A stretch of 55,311 nucleotides of DNA from Anaerolineales bacterium (GTDB taxonomy: Bacteria; Chloroflexota; Anaerolineae; Anaerolineales; Villigracilaceae). Below are positions 25,904-33,740 of the stretch, one piece after another. Every line of letters begins with the position of its first letter. Positions within the stretch are counted from its first letter, which is position 1. The notes beneath the pieces were generated by a model. The model saw only the letters and a list, made by a program, of their open reading frames with translations. It did no database searches and was not told where the DNA came from. The DNA lies in contig JAFGKO010000061.1 of assembly GCA_016928525.1 (NCBI GenBank), positions 1 through 55,311 on the forward strand, given 5' to 3'. A program made the translations under genes and the position numbers.

Positions 25904-26657
25904 GTTCACCTAGCCGTTCTTGGCTGACATCTGCCAGTAACAGTGTCATCCCAAACGAAACCAAGACGACGGTGATAACGAAGAAGACTGCCTCCTCGAT
26001 GGGTAGAACCCCGATAAAAATTCCGGTGGACTGAGAAGGATCGATCGTCCACATCCCCGCATCGATAGCCAGCGCATCCATCGCGGACAAATAACCTGCT
26101 CCCGTTAAAATGACCGTTCCCAACAGTCGGCGGAAGTGCCATAAGATGTCCGCGCCGAAGGCCAATTGCGGGGCGATGGCGGGCAGCGCCCACGTCAATG
26201 TGATGGTGAGATACGTGCCCGGTTCCCAGTCCGAGAGCAGCACGGAAAGCGAAACTACCCATAAAACGGCTAGCAGGCCCAAGGACCATGCTCGAAGCGA
26301 TTTGTTGGGCGTTAAGGGATGATCTGGAATGGATGCTTTCCTTCTTGCCAGTGTCCACCACCACAATCCGATCATCAGCGTTTCCAGCACGAAGAAAGTG
26401 TATTCCTCCAGCGGTACGTAGCCGAACACGATCCCAGTGACCAGGTCTGGGTCGTAATACCAGACGCCCGTTGCGACCAGGTAGTTGTCCCAGGGGGTGG
26501 TGTAGATTACCGCCAGAACGATATGGATCAGGATGCCACGCCATATTTTGGCGTCGTTAAATCCGGACGTTGGTTTATCTTTCTCGCGCCAATTGACGAA
26601 AAGCAGGAACAGGATGGGGATAACCAGAAAACGAAGTAAAAAGCCGAAGTAAGTCAT
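25839..26657 (-). CDS. crtY: Lycopene cyclase, fused CrtYc/CrtYd type
   Basis: 272 residues, seven or so spans and two tandem lycopene-cyclase domains. The first has PWDNYLVATGVWYYDP and YVPLEEYTFFVLET; the second has IDAGMWTIDPSQSTG and LPIEEAVFFV. The PxEE motif in each half is that of CrtYc and CrtYd, here fused as in CarR/CrtYB-type proteins. It closes the ends of lycopene to beta or gamma rings. It ends the long minus-strand photoprotection gene chain, 57 bases after the P450 gene. Its 3' end overlaps the convergent MATE gene. Confidence 0.88.
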   Translation of the reverse strand: MTYFGFLLRFLVIPILFLLFVNWREKDKPTSGFNDAKIWRGILIHIVLAVIYTTPWDNYLVATGVWYYDPDLVTGIVFGYVPLEEYTFFVLETLMIGLWWWTLARRKASIPDHPLTPNKSLRAWSLGLLAVLWVVSLSVLLSDWEPGTYLTITLTWALPAIAPQLAFGADILWHFRRLLGTVILTGAGYLSAMDALAIDAGMWTIDPSQSTGIFIGVLPIEEAVFFVITVVLVSFGMTLLLADVSQERLGELKSLLERLRGRGSTSVRDNGA

Positions 26658-26685
26658 AGTTGGGGAGAATAGTTGAATAGGGAGT

Positions 26686-26744
26686 AGAGAACAGTAGATA
26701 TATGGAGAAGTTGACTACTCTCTGGTTTCCGTTCTCTGTTCTCT
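26686..26744. repeat. Inverted repeat between P450 and lycopene cyclase, running into P450 codons
   Basis: AGAGAACAG (26,686-26,694) is complementary to CTGTTCTCT (26,736-26,744). The text is purine-rich on one arm and pyrimidine-rich on the other. The repeat supplies the last codons of the P450 gene (REQRTETRE). Confidence 0.6.
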
Positions 26745-28034
26745 GCGTGTAACGCTCATCATTACCCCAGGTCGCGGTTCAAGAGTCGCGCCCATGTGGG
26801 GACGGATTTGACCGGAGTTCAAAGTTTGAAAGGTGAAGGTTTTGAGTAAGTAAGCAAGCACCAGCCGCGCCTCGGCCTGACCAAAGGCCGCGCCGATGCA
26901 TGCCCGCGGCCCACCGCCGAAAGGGACGTAGGAAAAGGACGGCGTTTTCCGTCCGCGTTCGAAGCGCGCTGGGCAGAACCCGTCTGCATTTTCCCAGATG
27001 GATGGATCGCGGTGGGTCAGGTAGATCGAGTAGAACATGCGCGCTCCCGCCGGAACAACGCCGCCTTCGAATTCCATATTTTCCGCCACCATGCGGTTGC
27101 CGATATGGATGGGCGGGTACAGCCGTAGCGTTTCTTTGATGACTTGGTCGAGCAATGGCGGCCTGTTATCGAGTTCCAACTCGGCTACGAGTTGTTGGTG
27201 AATGTCAGGGTGTTGCCCAAGCAAGGCGAAGGTCCACGCCAGCAGGGCGGTGGAGGTATCGTGCCCGGCGATCAGCATGGTCAGTATCTGGTCGCGGATG
27301 ATGCCGTCGTCGAGGCCGGCGTCGATCAAATGCTGGAGTAAATCGCTTGGACCGTTGACTGTGGACGATGGACCGTTGGTCGTATTGGACAAACAACCGT
27401 CTGCTGTCCGTTGTCTACGGTCCTTGATTATTCCGTACAGATATTCATCCAAAACCCGCAAATGCTTTTTATATCCTGGCCTGGGTATTTTGCGCCATAG
27501 AATCCATGCTCCCGGCGAGATGTATTCGATGGTTTTCAGGATGGGAGTCCAAAGGCGCGGGATATCATCCCAGACGTCCACGCTGAATAGGGCTTGCATG
27601 ATGATCAGCAGGGCAATCTTGCGGCTTTCGACCAGCATATCTATGCTCTGACCATCACCCCATGTAGCAGCAACCCGCTCGGTCTGCGCCAACATCATTT
27701 GCGCATAACCATCAAGTTGTGATGGATGCAGAGCTGGTTCCATCAGTTTGCGGTAATGGTCGTGCTCTTCGCCATCTGTGACCAGCACGCCACGCCGAAG
27801 CAGGTCGGTAACCGGGTCGTGGTTGCGCCAGAGCACCTTGTCACGCTCGGTGACCAGTACCTTGCGGTTGGCCTCCGGGCTAGCCACTACAAACGGTTTA
27901 AAGCCGGGTAGTGGAATCTGGAAAAAACCGCCCACGCGCTCGAAGAGTACGCGCAGCGGCCCGAGCGGGTTTTTGTGCTCCAGGAAGGATTGCAAGGCCA
28001 GGTGGCCGGTTTGAGGGTCAAATTGTTGTTTCAT
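26715..28034 (-). CDS. Cytochrome P450, probable carotenoid-modifying enzyme
   Basis: 439 residues. The I-helix is AGHDTSTALLAWTF, the K-helix IKETLRLYPP, and the heme loop FGGGPRACIGAAFG with the thiolate Cys; all three are intact. The linkage to lycopene cyclase, crtI and crtB suggests a carotenoid-ring hydroxylase like CYP175A1 of Thermus, but this is inference. An in-frame stretch with two NGPS units (encoded near 27,349-27,424) looks like a dispersed repeat inserted in a surface loop before DLLQHLIDAG. It overlaps the photolyase gene by 17 bases. Confidence 0.9.
   Translation of the reverse strand: MKQQFDPQTGHLALQSFLEHKNPLGPLRVLFERVGGFFQIPLPGFKPFVVASPEANRKVLVTERDKVLWRNHDPVTDLLRRGVLVTDGEEHDHYRKLMEPALHPSQLDGYAQMMLAQTERVAATWGDGQSIDMLVESRKIALLIIMQALFSVDVWDDIPRLWTPILKTIEYISPGAWILWRKIPRPGYKKHLRVLDEYLYGIIKDRRQRTADGCLSNTTNGPSSTVNGPSDLLQHLIDAGLDDGIIRDQILTMLIAGHDTSTALLAWTFALLGQHPDIHQQLVAELELDNRPPLLDQVIKETLRLYPPIHIGNRMVAENMEFEGGVVPAGARMFYSIYLTHRDPSIWENADGFCPARFERGRKTPSFSYVPFGGGPRACIGAAFGQAEARLVLAYLLKTFTFQTLNSGQIRPHMGATLEPRPGVMMSVTRREQRTETRE
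27349..27424. repeat. Repeat-like insertion inside the P450 coding sequence
   Basis: GGACCGTTG occurs at 27,349-27,357 and again at 27,370-27,378, followed by GTCCGTTG and ACGGTCC variants. The segment encodes a low-complexity loop (Asn-Gly-Pro-Ser units) without breaking the frame. Confidence 0.55.
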
Positions 28035-29436
28035 ATGCTAACTTTGATAACTTGTATGCTTCCAGCGCGCGTTCACGCGCCTCGCGGTGATCTATGATGG
28101 GGGCCGGGTAACCTGGTACGTTAGTATTTTTCTCCCACGGGGCATGAATGACATCCGTGGATAAGTGTGCCAGTTCGGGCACCCACTTGCGGATGTAATC
28201 ACCGTGCGGGTCGAATTTGCGCGCTTGCAGCACTGGATTGAAGATGCGGAAGTAGGGTGCGGCATCGGTGCCGGTGCTCGCCGTCCATTGCCAGCCGCCG
28301 TTGTTGGCTGCCGGGTCGCCGTCCAGCAGGTTCTGCATGAACCACCACTCACCCCAACGCCAGTTGATCAGCAGGTCTTTCACCAGAAACGAAGCCGCGA
28401 TCATGCGCGCCCGGTTGTGCATCCAGCCAGTCTCACCTAGTTGGCGCATAGCGGCGTCCACGATGGGAAAGCCAGTCCGGCCTTCCGTCCATGCCTTGAA
28501 TTCCGTCTCATCGTTGCGCCAGGAAATGTTTGCCAGCGTAGCATTGAAGGCGGTTTTTGCCACATATGGAAAATGATACATGATCTGGATGTAGAATTCG
28601 CGCCAGATTAGTTCGTTCAGCCAGGCTTCCGCGCCTTTACGACTCTCCGCATCATTTGCGGCGTTCTTCGACTGCGGGCCGCTACTCGGCCCTCCGCTCA
28701 GGGTCCTGCTTATGGCCTGCTGGGCGCTATGGACGACTTGTTTCAGCCCAAGCATCCCAAAGCGGATGTAGGGTGATAGTGCGGAGGTGCCGTCCAGGTC
28801 CATGCGATTGCGATTTTCTGCATAGTCGAATATTTTTTCAGTAACAAATACATCTAAACGCAGTTGCGCTTCTTGCCCTCCTGTCGGGAACAAATCGCTG
28901 GTAGGAGCCTCGGGGATGGATTCAGTCTGGATATTTCTTGGTGTGGGAATATGTTCAGGCGCTGGTGTGATGCTGATGCCGTCTGGCAACAGGGACTTCC
29001 ATGCCTTCGCGTAGGGTGTGTAAACTGTGTAGGGCGCGCCATCCGCTTTTTTGACGAATTCAGGATGCTGGACGACTTGCCCCAGCACCAGTTGCAATGG
29101 CAGTTTGTGGGCGACTTCTGCTTCACGTTTACGGGCGTAGGGCGTGTAATCTTCTTCAGCAAAGATTGCGTCCGCGCTGGCTTCGGCCAGCAGAGAATGC
29201 AGGATTTCAACGGGTTTCCCACTGCGGATCACCAGATAGCTGCCGCGTTTTCGCAGGTCAGCATCCAGTGCGCGCAGGCCGTTGAACAGGAAGTTCTGTC
29301 GCCGCAAGGGGGTGCGCTGAAGCAGGTGTGGGTCGAGGATGAAGACCGGGAGTACAGGCGCAGCATTGAGCGCGGCTTGAAGCGTGGGGTTGTCCGTCAG
29401 ACGCAAGTCCCGGCGAATCCACCAGATGGCTGTCAT
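28018..29436 (-). CDS. phr: Deoxyribodipyrimidine photolyase
   Basis: 472 residues, the usual length. The N-terminal Rossmann domain begins [19 protein letters not shown]. The FAD-binding half has [41 protein letters not shown] and [13 protein letters not shown], including the Trp residues of the electron path. It repairs UV pyrimidine dimers using light, or is a close cryptochrome-like relative. It overlaps the upstream hypothetical gene by 4 bases and the P450 by 17, so it is part of the same transcript. The CarH-like regulator upstream would link it to light. Confidence 0.93.
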   Translation of the reverse strand: MTAIWWIRRDLRLTDNPTLQAALNAAPVLPVFILDPHLLQRTPLRRQNFLFNGLRALDADLRKRGSYLVIRSGKPVEILHSLLAEASADAIFAEEDYTPYARKREAEVAHKLPLQLVLGQVVQHPEFVKKADGAPYTVYTPYAKAWKSLLPDGISITPAPEHIPTPRNIQTESIPEAPTSDLFPTGGQEAQLRLDVFVTEKIFDYAENRNRMDLDGTSALSPYIRFGMLGLKQVVHSAQQAISRTLSGGPSSGPQSKNAANDAESRKGAEAWLNELIWREFYIQIMYHFPYVAKTAFNATLANISWRNDETEFKAWTEGRTGFPIVDAAMRQLGETGWMHNRARMIAASFLVKDLLINWRWGEWWFMQNLLDGDPAANNGGWQWTASTGTDAAPYFRIFNPVLQARKFDPHGDYIRKWVPELAHLSTDVIHAPWEKNTNVPGYPAPIIDHREARERALEAYKLSKLAYETTI

Positions 29437-30077
29437 GCAGATTCCGGGGCTGCGAGTTCGCTCAAGGAATACCGGGTTACCTTTTCGTTGATGGTGATGT
29501 TCAGGGTCCCGTCACGGTTCAATTCCAGTCGACCTGCATTGCCGAGGTTGTCTTTGAAATTCAACGAGCCATAGGCGCGGATGCGTGTGCGACTGAGTAA
29601 TGAAAGCGCCAGCTCGCTGGTGATGATCCCGGTCAGTTCAGCCATATATTCGCCGGACATGAAGGTGAAACGGGATGGCGCGGGCATACCCAATCCACGC
29701 AAACCGACGGTGGTGCCTGTGATTTCTTCCTTGCCCTGGAAAGCGTCGCCGTTGGACATGCCGACATTGTAGGAGATGTGATAATGCGGCGAACGGCTGT
29801 CAAGACGGGCGGTGACATTTGCACCGGTAGCAGGATCAGGTTCACTGACAATGTCGCCTGTGGCGTTGAAGTTGGGCTGGTAATAAGCGCGTCCGTAAGA
29901 AGTCGAAGATGTGGCGGTGTATATCGCAATATTTTCAAGAGCTTTGGCGCTGTGTCCCCGTGCAAGTAGTTCGGGAACCGGGGTCAGCCAGACGGTCTTG
30001 TGCATGCGGCGGACGATGTAACCCAGTAAGGTGATGCCTTCAGGTGGGAGTTCGTAACGGACGGTGTCAAGTAACAT
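29433..30077 (-). CDS. Conserved hypothetical protein, 214 residues
   Basis: I do not recognise this family. No signal peptide or membrane span is apparent. The middle has a beta-rich pattern (SPHYHISYNVGMSNG, then GTTVGLRGLGMPAPSRF and ARLELNRDG-like strands near the end), suggesting a beta-sandwich or lipocalin-like soluble fold. The stop overlaps the photolyase start (ATGA). The gene follows the peroxiredoxin-like gene by 39 bases. It is probably part of the light/oxidative stress operon. Confidence 0.65.
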   Translation of the reverse strand: MLLDTVRYELPPEGITLLGYIVRRMHKTVWLTPVPELLARGHSAKALENIAIYTATSSTSYGRAYYQPNFNATGDIVSEPDPATGANVTARLDSRSPHYHISYNVGMSNGDAFQGKEEITGTTVGLRGLGMPAPSRFTFMSGEYMAELTGIITSELALSLLSRTRIRAYGSLNFKDNLGNAGRLELNRDGTLNITINEKVTRYSLSELAAPESA

Positions 30078-30116
30078 GCAACTTCCTCATATTTCTAAAA
30101 TGAACGGATTTTGGAC

Positions 30117-30605
30117 TCATTTAGACATTGCTGCTTCGTCAACGAATGTTTCCAGGATTTGTAATACTTCATTGTTTTCGGGAATATCGCTCATAGCGTG
30201 CCCGTAATGAACATAGCGAGCAATGCCCTGTTTGTCGATAATGACCTGGGCTGGCATGCGCCCCAGCTTGAACAGGTTGACCTCCTGCCCGTAGCGTTTC
30301 AAAACGCTATGGGTTGGGTCGGGCAAACCGATGAAGGGTAGTTTGTGCGACTTCCAATACAACCTGAAATTATCTGCGTCTTCAGGCCCTACCACGATGA
30401 TCTCGGTTTCCAGTGCCTGGAATTTCGAATAGTCTCGGCGCAACTGCGCCATGTGCCGTTGGCAGAATGGTCATATAAAGCCACGATTGAACACCAGTAG
30501 CGCGTTACGTTTGTTTTTGAAATCTGATAGGCTGATTTGCTGCCCGTTAGCATCCGTAAGTGAAAAATCAGGCGCAGGTTGGTCGATTTGAACTCGTTTA
30601 GCCAT
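30117..30605 (-). CDS. Peroxiredoxin-like (AhpC/TSA) selenoprotein with UxxC, TGA read as Sec
   Basis: The frame from ATG 30,605 runs 44 codons (QPAPDFSLTDANGQQISLSDF, then LLVFNRGFI), meets TGA at 30,473-30,471, and continues in the same frame as PFCQRHMAQLRRDYSKF to a stop at 30,117. The total is 162 residues, normal for the family. Relatives have CPFC at this spot, so the TGA replaces exactly the first Cys (residue 45); the second is Cys 48. A hairpin with stem GGCGC/GCGCC and loop AGTT (30,450-30,437) begins 20 bases after the TGA, as in bacterial SECIS elements. The start shares a base with the previous stop (TAATG). A nonsense mutation is the alternative. Confidence 0.8.
30434..30453 (-). 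promoter_or_regulatory. Candidate bacterial SECIS hairpin
   Basis: On the minus strand GGCGC (30,450-30,446), loop AGTT and GCGCC (30,441-30,437) form a GC-rich stem. It is extended by a T-G pair and, past one mismatch, a C-G pair. The loop starts 25 bases after the TGA and contains G, as known bacterial SECIS loops do. It lies within the coding sequence. Confidence 0.6.
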
Positions 30606-31303
30606 TAAAAACCTCTTTTTTGCCCCTCCCAGGGCGGGGATGCCTGTGCGCGGAATTCTTCCACGCTTGGTCCCTTTAGATTTCCCAATCGCCAGGTACC
30701 GTACAGGTAACTGAGCACCAGCAGGATAATTAGAGCAGGCCAGCCCAGCAGAACATTGACGAATGCCAGTTGGTTTGCAGCCTGAGCTTGGAAAAGCGAA
30801 ACCTGCCAGAGCAAGCGGGCGGCGAAGAATATTGTCCATGCAATCGTAACTTCGCTGTATGCCGGGCGTACGTGCGGATGCCAGTACCATTCCAACGGCC
30901 AGCGGCGGGCGAGGAAACTCGTCCAGGCGACAAACGGTCGGCGGATAAGCAGGCTGATCAGCGCCAAGGCAAAGGTCATGCCGCCGCTGACCAGATTGGG
31001 GAGGAAGTAACCTTCCGTCCGCCCCAAGAGCCAGACGATAAGAATGGCCAGACCCACACTGCCGATCCCAGCCAGGGCATACAGCAGGGATTGTCCGCGC
31101 CACAGACGCAGGGCGGCGATCAGTGTTGCCGGGCCCAGGGAGGCCCACATGGCGGCCTGGAACCCGAACATGCCGTTTACCAGCAGGAAGATAACCGGCG
31201 GGATGATGGTATCTAGCAGATTGCCTTTGCCCAGAACAAGGCGAAACTCATCCAGGAGTTCGCGCCATTTATTGTTCCGGGCGGGCGTCCAATTTTCAGG
31301 CAT
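30605..31303 (-). CDS. DUF3159-like membrane protein
   Basis: 232 residues from ATG 31,303 (MPENW); the longer frame from 31,378 adds residues that overlap the previous gene. Six or so hydrophobic spans: LLDTIIPPVIFLLVNGMFG, then AALRLWRG and RPFVAWTSFLARRWPLEWYW typical of the DUF3159 group of unknown function. It overlaps the previous gene by 8 bases, and its stop shares a base with the selenoprotein start, so all are translated together. The role is unknown; the context suggests membrane or redox stress. Confidence 0.7.
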   Translation of the reverse strand: MPENWTPARNNKWRELLDEFRLVLGKGNLLDTIIPPVIFLLVNGMFGFQAAMWASLGPATLIAALRLWRGQSLLYALAGIGSVGLAILIVWLLGRTEGYFLPNLVSGGMTFALALISLLIRRPFVAWTSFLARRWPLEWYWHPHVRPAYSEVTIAWTIFFAARLLWQVSLFQAQAANQLAFVNVLLGWPALIILLVLSYLYGTWRLGNLKGPSVEEFRAQASPPWEGQKRGF

Positions 31304-31622
31304 GCTTCCCCATCCAGAACTTCTTCCAATCGCCCCGACTGGTGTACAGGTTGATGAGCGCATACAGGCTGCCGGCAAAGAAGCCTAGTACCAGCATGGC
31401 GACTGTCCAGAGCAGGGCCACAGGCAGGGATTTCTCGCGGTAAATGATCCAGGCTGAGAACAGCGTGAAGCCGACATACAGGTCTACCAGCGAGACGATA
31501 CCCCAGGGCATGGATGCCAATTGGCTGCCTTCGCCGAAGAAATCACCGACGGTAAAGCCGTAGATCAAGACGGCGGTCATGGCAAGTACGCCGAGAAATG
31601 TAATAAATTTTGCGAGTTTCAT
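31296..31622 (-). CDS. Small membrane protein, DUF1475-like
   Basis: 108 residues, three hydrophobic spans (about 5-22, 40-60 and 68-90). MPWGIVSLVDLYVGFTLFSAW and the GSLYALINLYTSRG end resemble DUF1475 proteins of unknown function. One-base overlap with the upstream gene (stop and start share a base) and 8-base overlap downstream show tight translational coupling. Confidence 0.65.
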   Translation of the reverse strand: MKLAKFITFLGVLAMTAVLIYGFTVGDFFGEGSQLASMPWGIVSLVDLYVGFTLFSAWIIYREKSLPVALLWTVAMLVLGFFAGSLYALINLYTSRGDWKKFWMGKHA

Positions 31623-31966
31623 CAGAGCACCAAAATGATCCCGAAGATGATTTCGACTACAAGGCTGATGATGTTGGACTGTTCGATGGATCTGTCTGTT
31701 ACCATCGAGACAGCGCGTACCGCGCCGATGGCCAGGTACATAATGCCGAGCATCTGATAGGTTTCGCGTGTTCCCAACAGGAACACAGCGATGCCCAGCC
31801 CGATGAACAGGCCACCGAGAATGGAACGTATTTCCGTGATGCCGCGTGCGCCCGGGGCTGTCAAGCCGGTAAAGCCTTCCGCCATTTTGGGCCAGAACAG
31901 GGAGAGCACGCCGGTCAGGATGGTGCCGATCACGGCGATGATTTGAAGGATTTTGAGGATGTTCAT
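31622..31966 (-). CDS. Small membrane protein, DUF4345-like
   Basis: 114 residues, four hydrophobic spans. LTAPGARGITEIRSILGGLFIGLG near residue 35 is typical of DUF4345-like proteins, with unknown function. Start and stop each share a base with the neighbouring genes. It is one of four consecutive small membrane proteins in the photoprotection operon. Confidence 0.65.
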   Translation of the reverse strand: MNILKILQIIAVIGTILTGVLSLFWPKMAEGFTGLTAPGARGITEIRSILGGLFIGLGIAVFLLGTRETYQMLGIMYLAIGAVRAVSMVTDRSIEQSNIISLVVEIIFGIILVL

Positions 31967-32856
31967 TATTTGCCTACCTTTGTCAAACGCGGAATCAATA
32001 CGGGCGTGTTCTTTTTATAGGCCTCATAATCTTCCTGCCCGCCCCATTTTTTATCTGCCTTTTTCTCTAGCAAGGGAATGCCACTGACGCGGGTAAGCAG
32101 CAGGGTGACAAATAGGGGCGAGATCATGGCAACCCACTGCCAGCCTTGTAGAACGGGGATAACAGTGATGGCAATGCCGACCCACAGAACGATTTCGCCA
32201 AAATAATTGGGATGGCGCGAACGCGACCACAAGCCCGTTTGGATGAACTTGCCCTTGTTCGCTGGATCTGCATTGAAGCGGCTTTTCTGGGAGTCGGCAA
32301 CCACTTCAAAGGCGAAGCCGAAAGCCCAGACGAGAAAACCGAGGATGGCAAATACATCTATATCTTTCCGTGTGACGGTGGTGATTCCAACCAGCGCGGC
32401 GGCTGCGGTAAAGGTGATCCACAAGCCCTGTATGGTCCAAACGTTCAGGAAGCGGATGAACGAAGGCTTGATCTCATCAAAGCGATCATCCTTGCCAGCC
32501 TTTTGTATCCGTCCGAACAAGAACGTCCCCAAACGCAGCGCCCAAATAATGACCAGCGCCGCGAGCAGGATGGATCGTGCATCTAAGACGGTGCTATACC
32601 TGCTGTAGCAGACTGCGACGCCGACTACGGAGATGTATGTGATGCTGCCAGTCAGGTCGAAGAATTTTTCGGTCTGGAATAAATACGAGGGGATGAAGAC
32701 CAGCCACTGGATTAGAAAGGCCAGTCCGACCGAAATGGCGAATATCGGAACGCCGCCGAGCATAGCGCCGCCCTGGCTGCCTGCCAGGGCAACCAGGAAG
32801 CCGATGATTATCAGGATGGGAAAAGCGATGAGAGCGTTGCGGTCGGTTGTTTTCAT
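31966..32856 (-). CDS. DUF1295 family membrane protein (steroid 5-alpha-reductase-like)
   Basis: 296 residues, about seven spans. The C-terminal part has the DUF1295/ICMT-like motif LWSRSRHPNYFGEIVLW and a GIPLLEKKADKKWG end. Relatives act on isoprenoid or steroid-like lipids or are uncharacterised. In a carotenoid operon an isoprenoid-lipid reductase or methyl-transfer role is thinkable but not shown. Overlaps degV by 4 bases. Confidence 0.8.
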   Translation of the reverse strand: MKTTDRNALIAFPILIIIGFLVALAGSQGGAMLGGVPIFAISVGLAFLIQWLVFIPSYLFQTEKFFDLTGSITYISVVGVAVCYSRYSTVLDARSILLAALVIIWALRLGTFLFGRIQKAGKDDRFDEIKPSFIRFLNVWTIQGLWITFTAAAALVGITTVTRKDIDVFAILGFLVWAFGFAFEVVADSQKSRFNADPANKGKFIQTGLWSRSRHPNYFGEIVLWVGIAITVIPVLQGWQWVAMISPLFVTLLLTRVSGIPLLEKKADKKWGGQEDYEAYKKNTPVLIPRLTKVGK

Positions 32857-33701
32857 GAGTTATCCTCCTTTATGGATACACAGGCAAAACCGAGTGCGCC
32901 AACGCCAAGATGTGTGCCAAGCACAGGCGTGATCTGGACAATGGGTATCTCACTGTTCGGCAGGTAGTGTTTGATGCGTTGTAACATTTCCTCGGCTTCG
33001 TATTGCACGCCCGCGTGGACAATGGCGAGTTTTTCGAAAGGTGCATACTCTGTCAGCCATTCGAGCATGCGGGCGGTGGCTTTGCCTTGCGTGCGGACGC
33101 GATGGGCAACGGGGTTGCCCTGGTTCATGTGGAGTAGGGGTTTGATTTGCAAGAGTTCCCCGAAGCGTGCCAGCGCAAAGTTCATCCGTCCGCTGCGACG
33201 GAGATATTCGAGCGTCTTGAGCGAGGCGAAGACGTAGGTGCGCTTCATCATGTCGGCCAGGCTGGCGAGGATATCTTCCATCTTATTGCCGAGTTCAGCC
33301 AATTGGGCCGCCTTCTCAACAATAAAGCCTAGTCCCAGGCTGAGTTGTGTTGAATCCAGCACTGTGACAGGGATGCGGGTGAATTGTTCGGCCGCCACGC
33401 GTGCTGCGTTGATGGTGGCACTTAGTTTCTCCGAGATGTGGATGGACAGGATGGCTTGAGCGCCCGCTTCTTCCAGTTTGTTCCAAGCATTTATAAAAAT
33501 CTCGGTGCTGGGAGTGGCAGTGGTGGGCGCTGGGCGAAAGGTGGGCAGCCTGCGGTAGAACTCCTCGCGGGTCAGGTTCACGCCATCCAGGTAGGAATCG
33601 TTTCCCTGATTGATGTACAGGGGGACAACAGTGATGCCGTGTTTTTCGATGACGGCTTCAGGCAGGTCGCAGGTACTATCGGTAACAATACGTATGTTCA
33701 T
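32853..33701 (-). CDS. DegV family fatty-acid-binding protein
   Basis: 282 residues. MNIRIVTDSTCDLP at the start and the TSxATPS-like segment TATPSTEIF are the DegV signature. DegV/FakB proteins hold a fatty acid for phosphorylation by FakA. No fakA is in the window. It follows the carH-like gene by 39 bases and is coupled by ATGA overlap to the DUF1295 gene, so it is probably co-expressed with carotenoid genes. This would link exogenous or recycled fatty acids to membrane changes under light. Confidence 0.9.
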   Translation of the reverse strand: MNIRIVTDSTCDLPEAVIEKHGITVVPLYINQGNDSYLDGVNLTREEFYRRLPTFRPAPTTATPSTEIFINAWNKLEEAGAQAILSIHISEKLSATINAARVAAEQFTRIPVTVLDSTQLSLGLGFIVEKAAQLAELGNKMEDILASLADMMKRTYVFASLKTLEYLRRSGRMNFALARFGELLQIKPLLHMNQGNPVAHRVRTQGKATARMLEWLTEYAPFEKLAIVHAGVQYEAEEMLQRIKHYLPNSEIPIVQITPVLGTHLGVGALGFACVSIKEDNS

Positions 33702-33740
33702 TTTTCCTCCACCAGGTTATATGAGTACGGCTTGATAAGC

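Noticed and set aside
30471..31148. A long minus-strand frame ending at the TGA in the peroxiredoxin-like gene, read as a 225-residue protein
   Set aside because: Its upstream part is a shadow of the membrane protein in another frame; only its last 44 codons belong to a real gene, which continues past the TGA.
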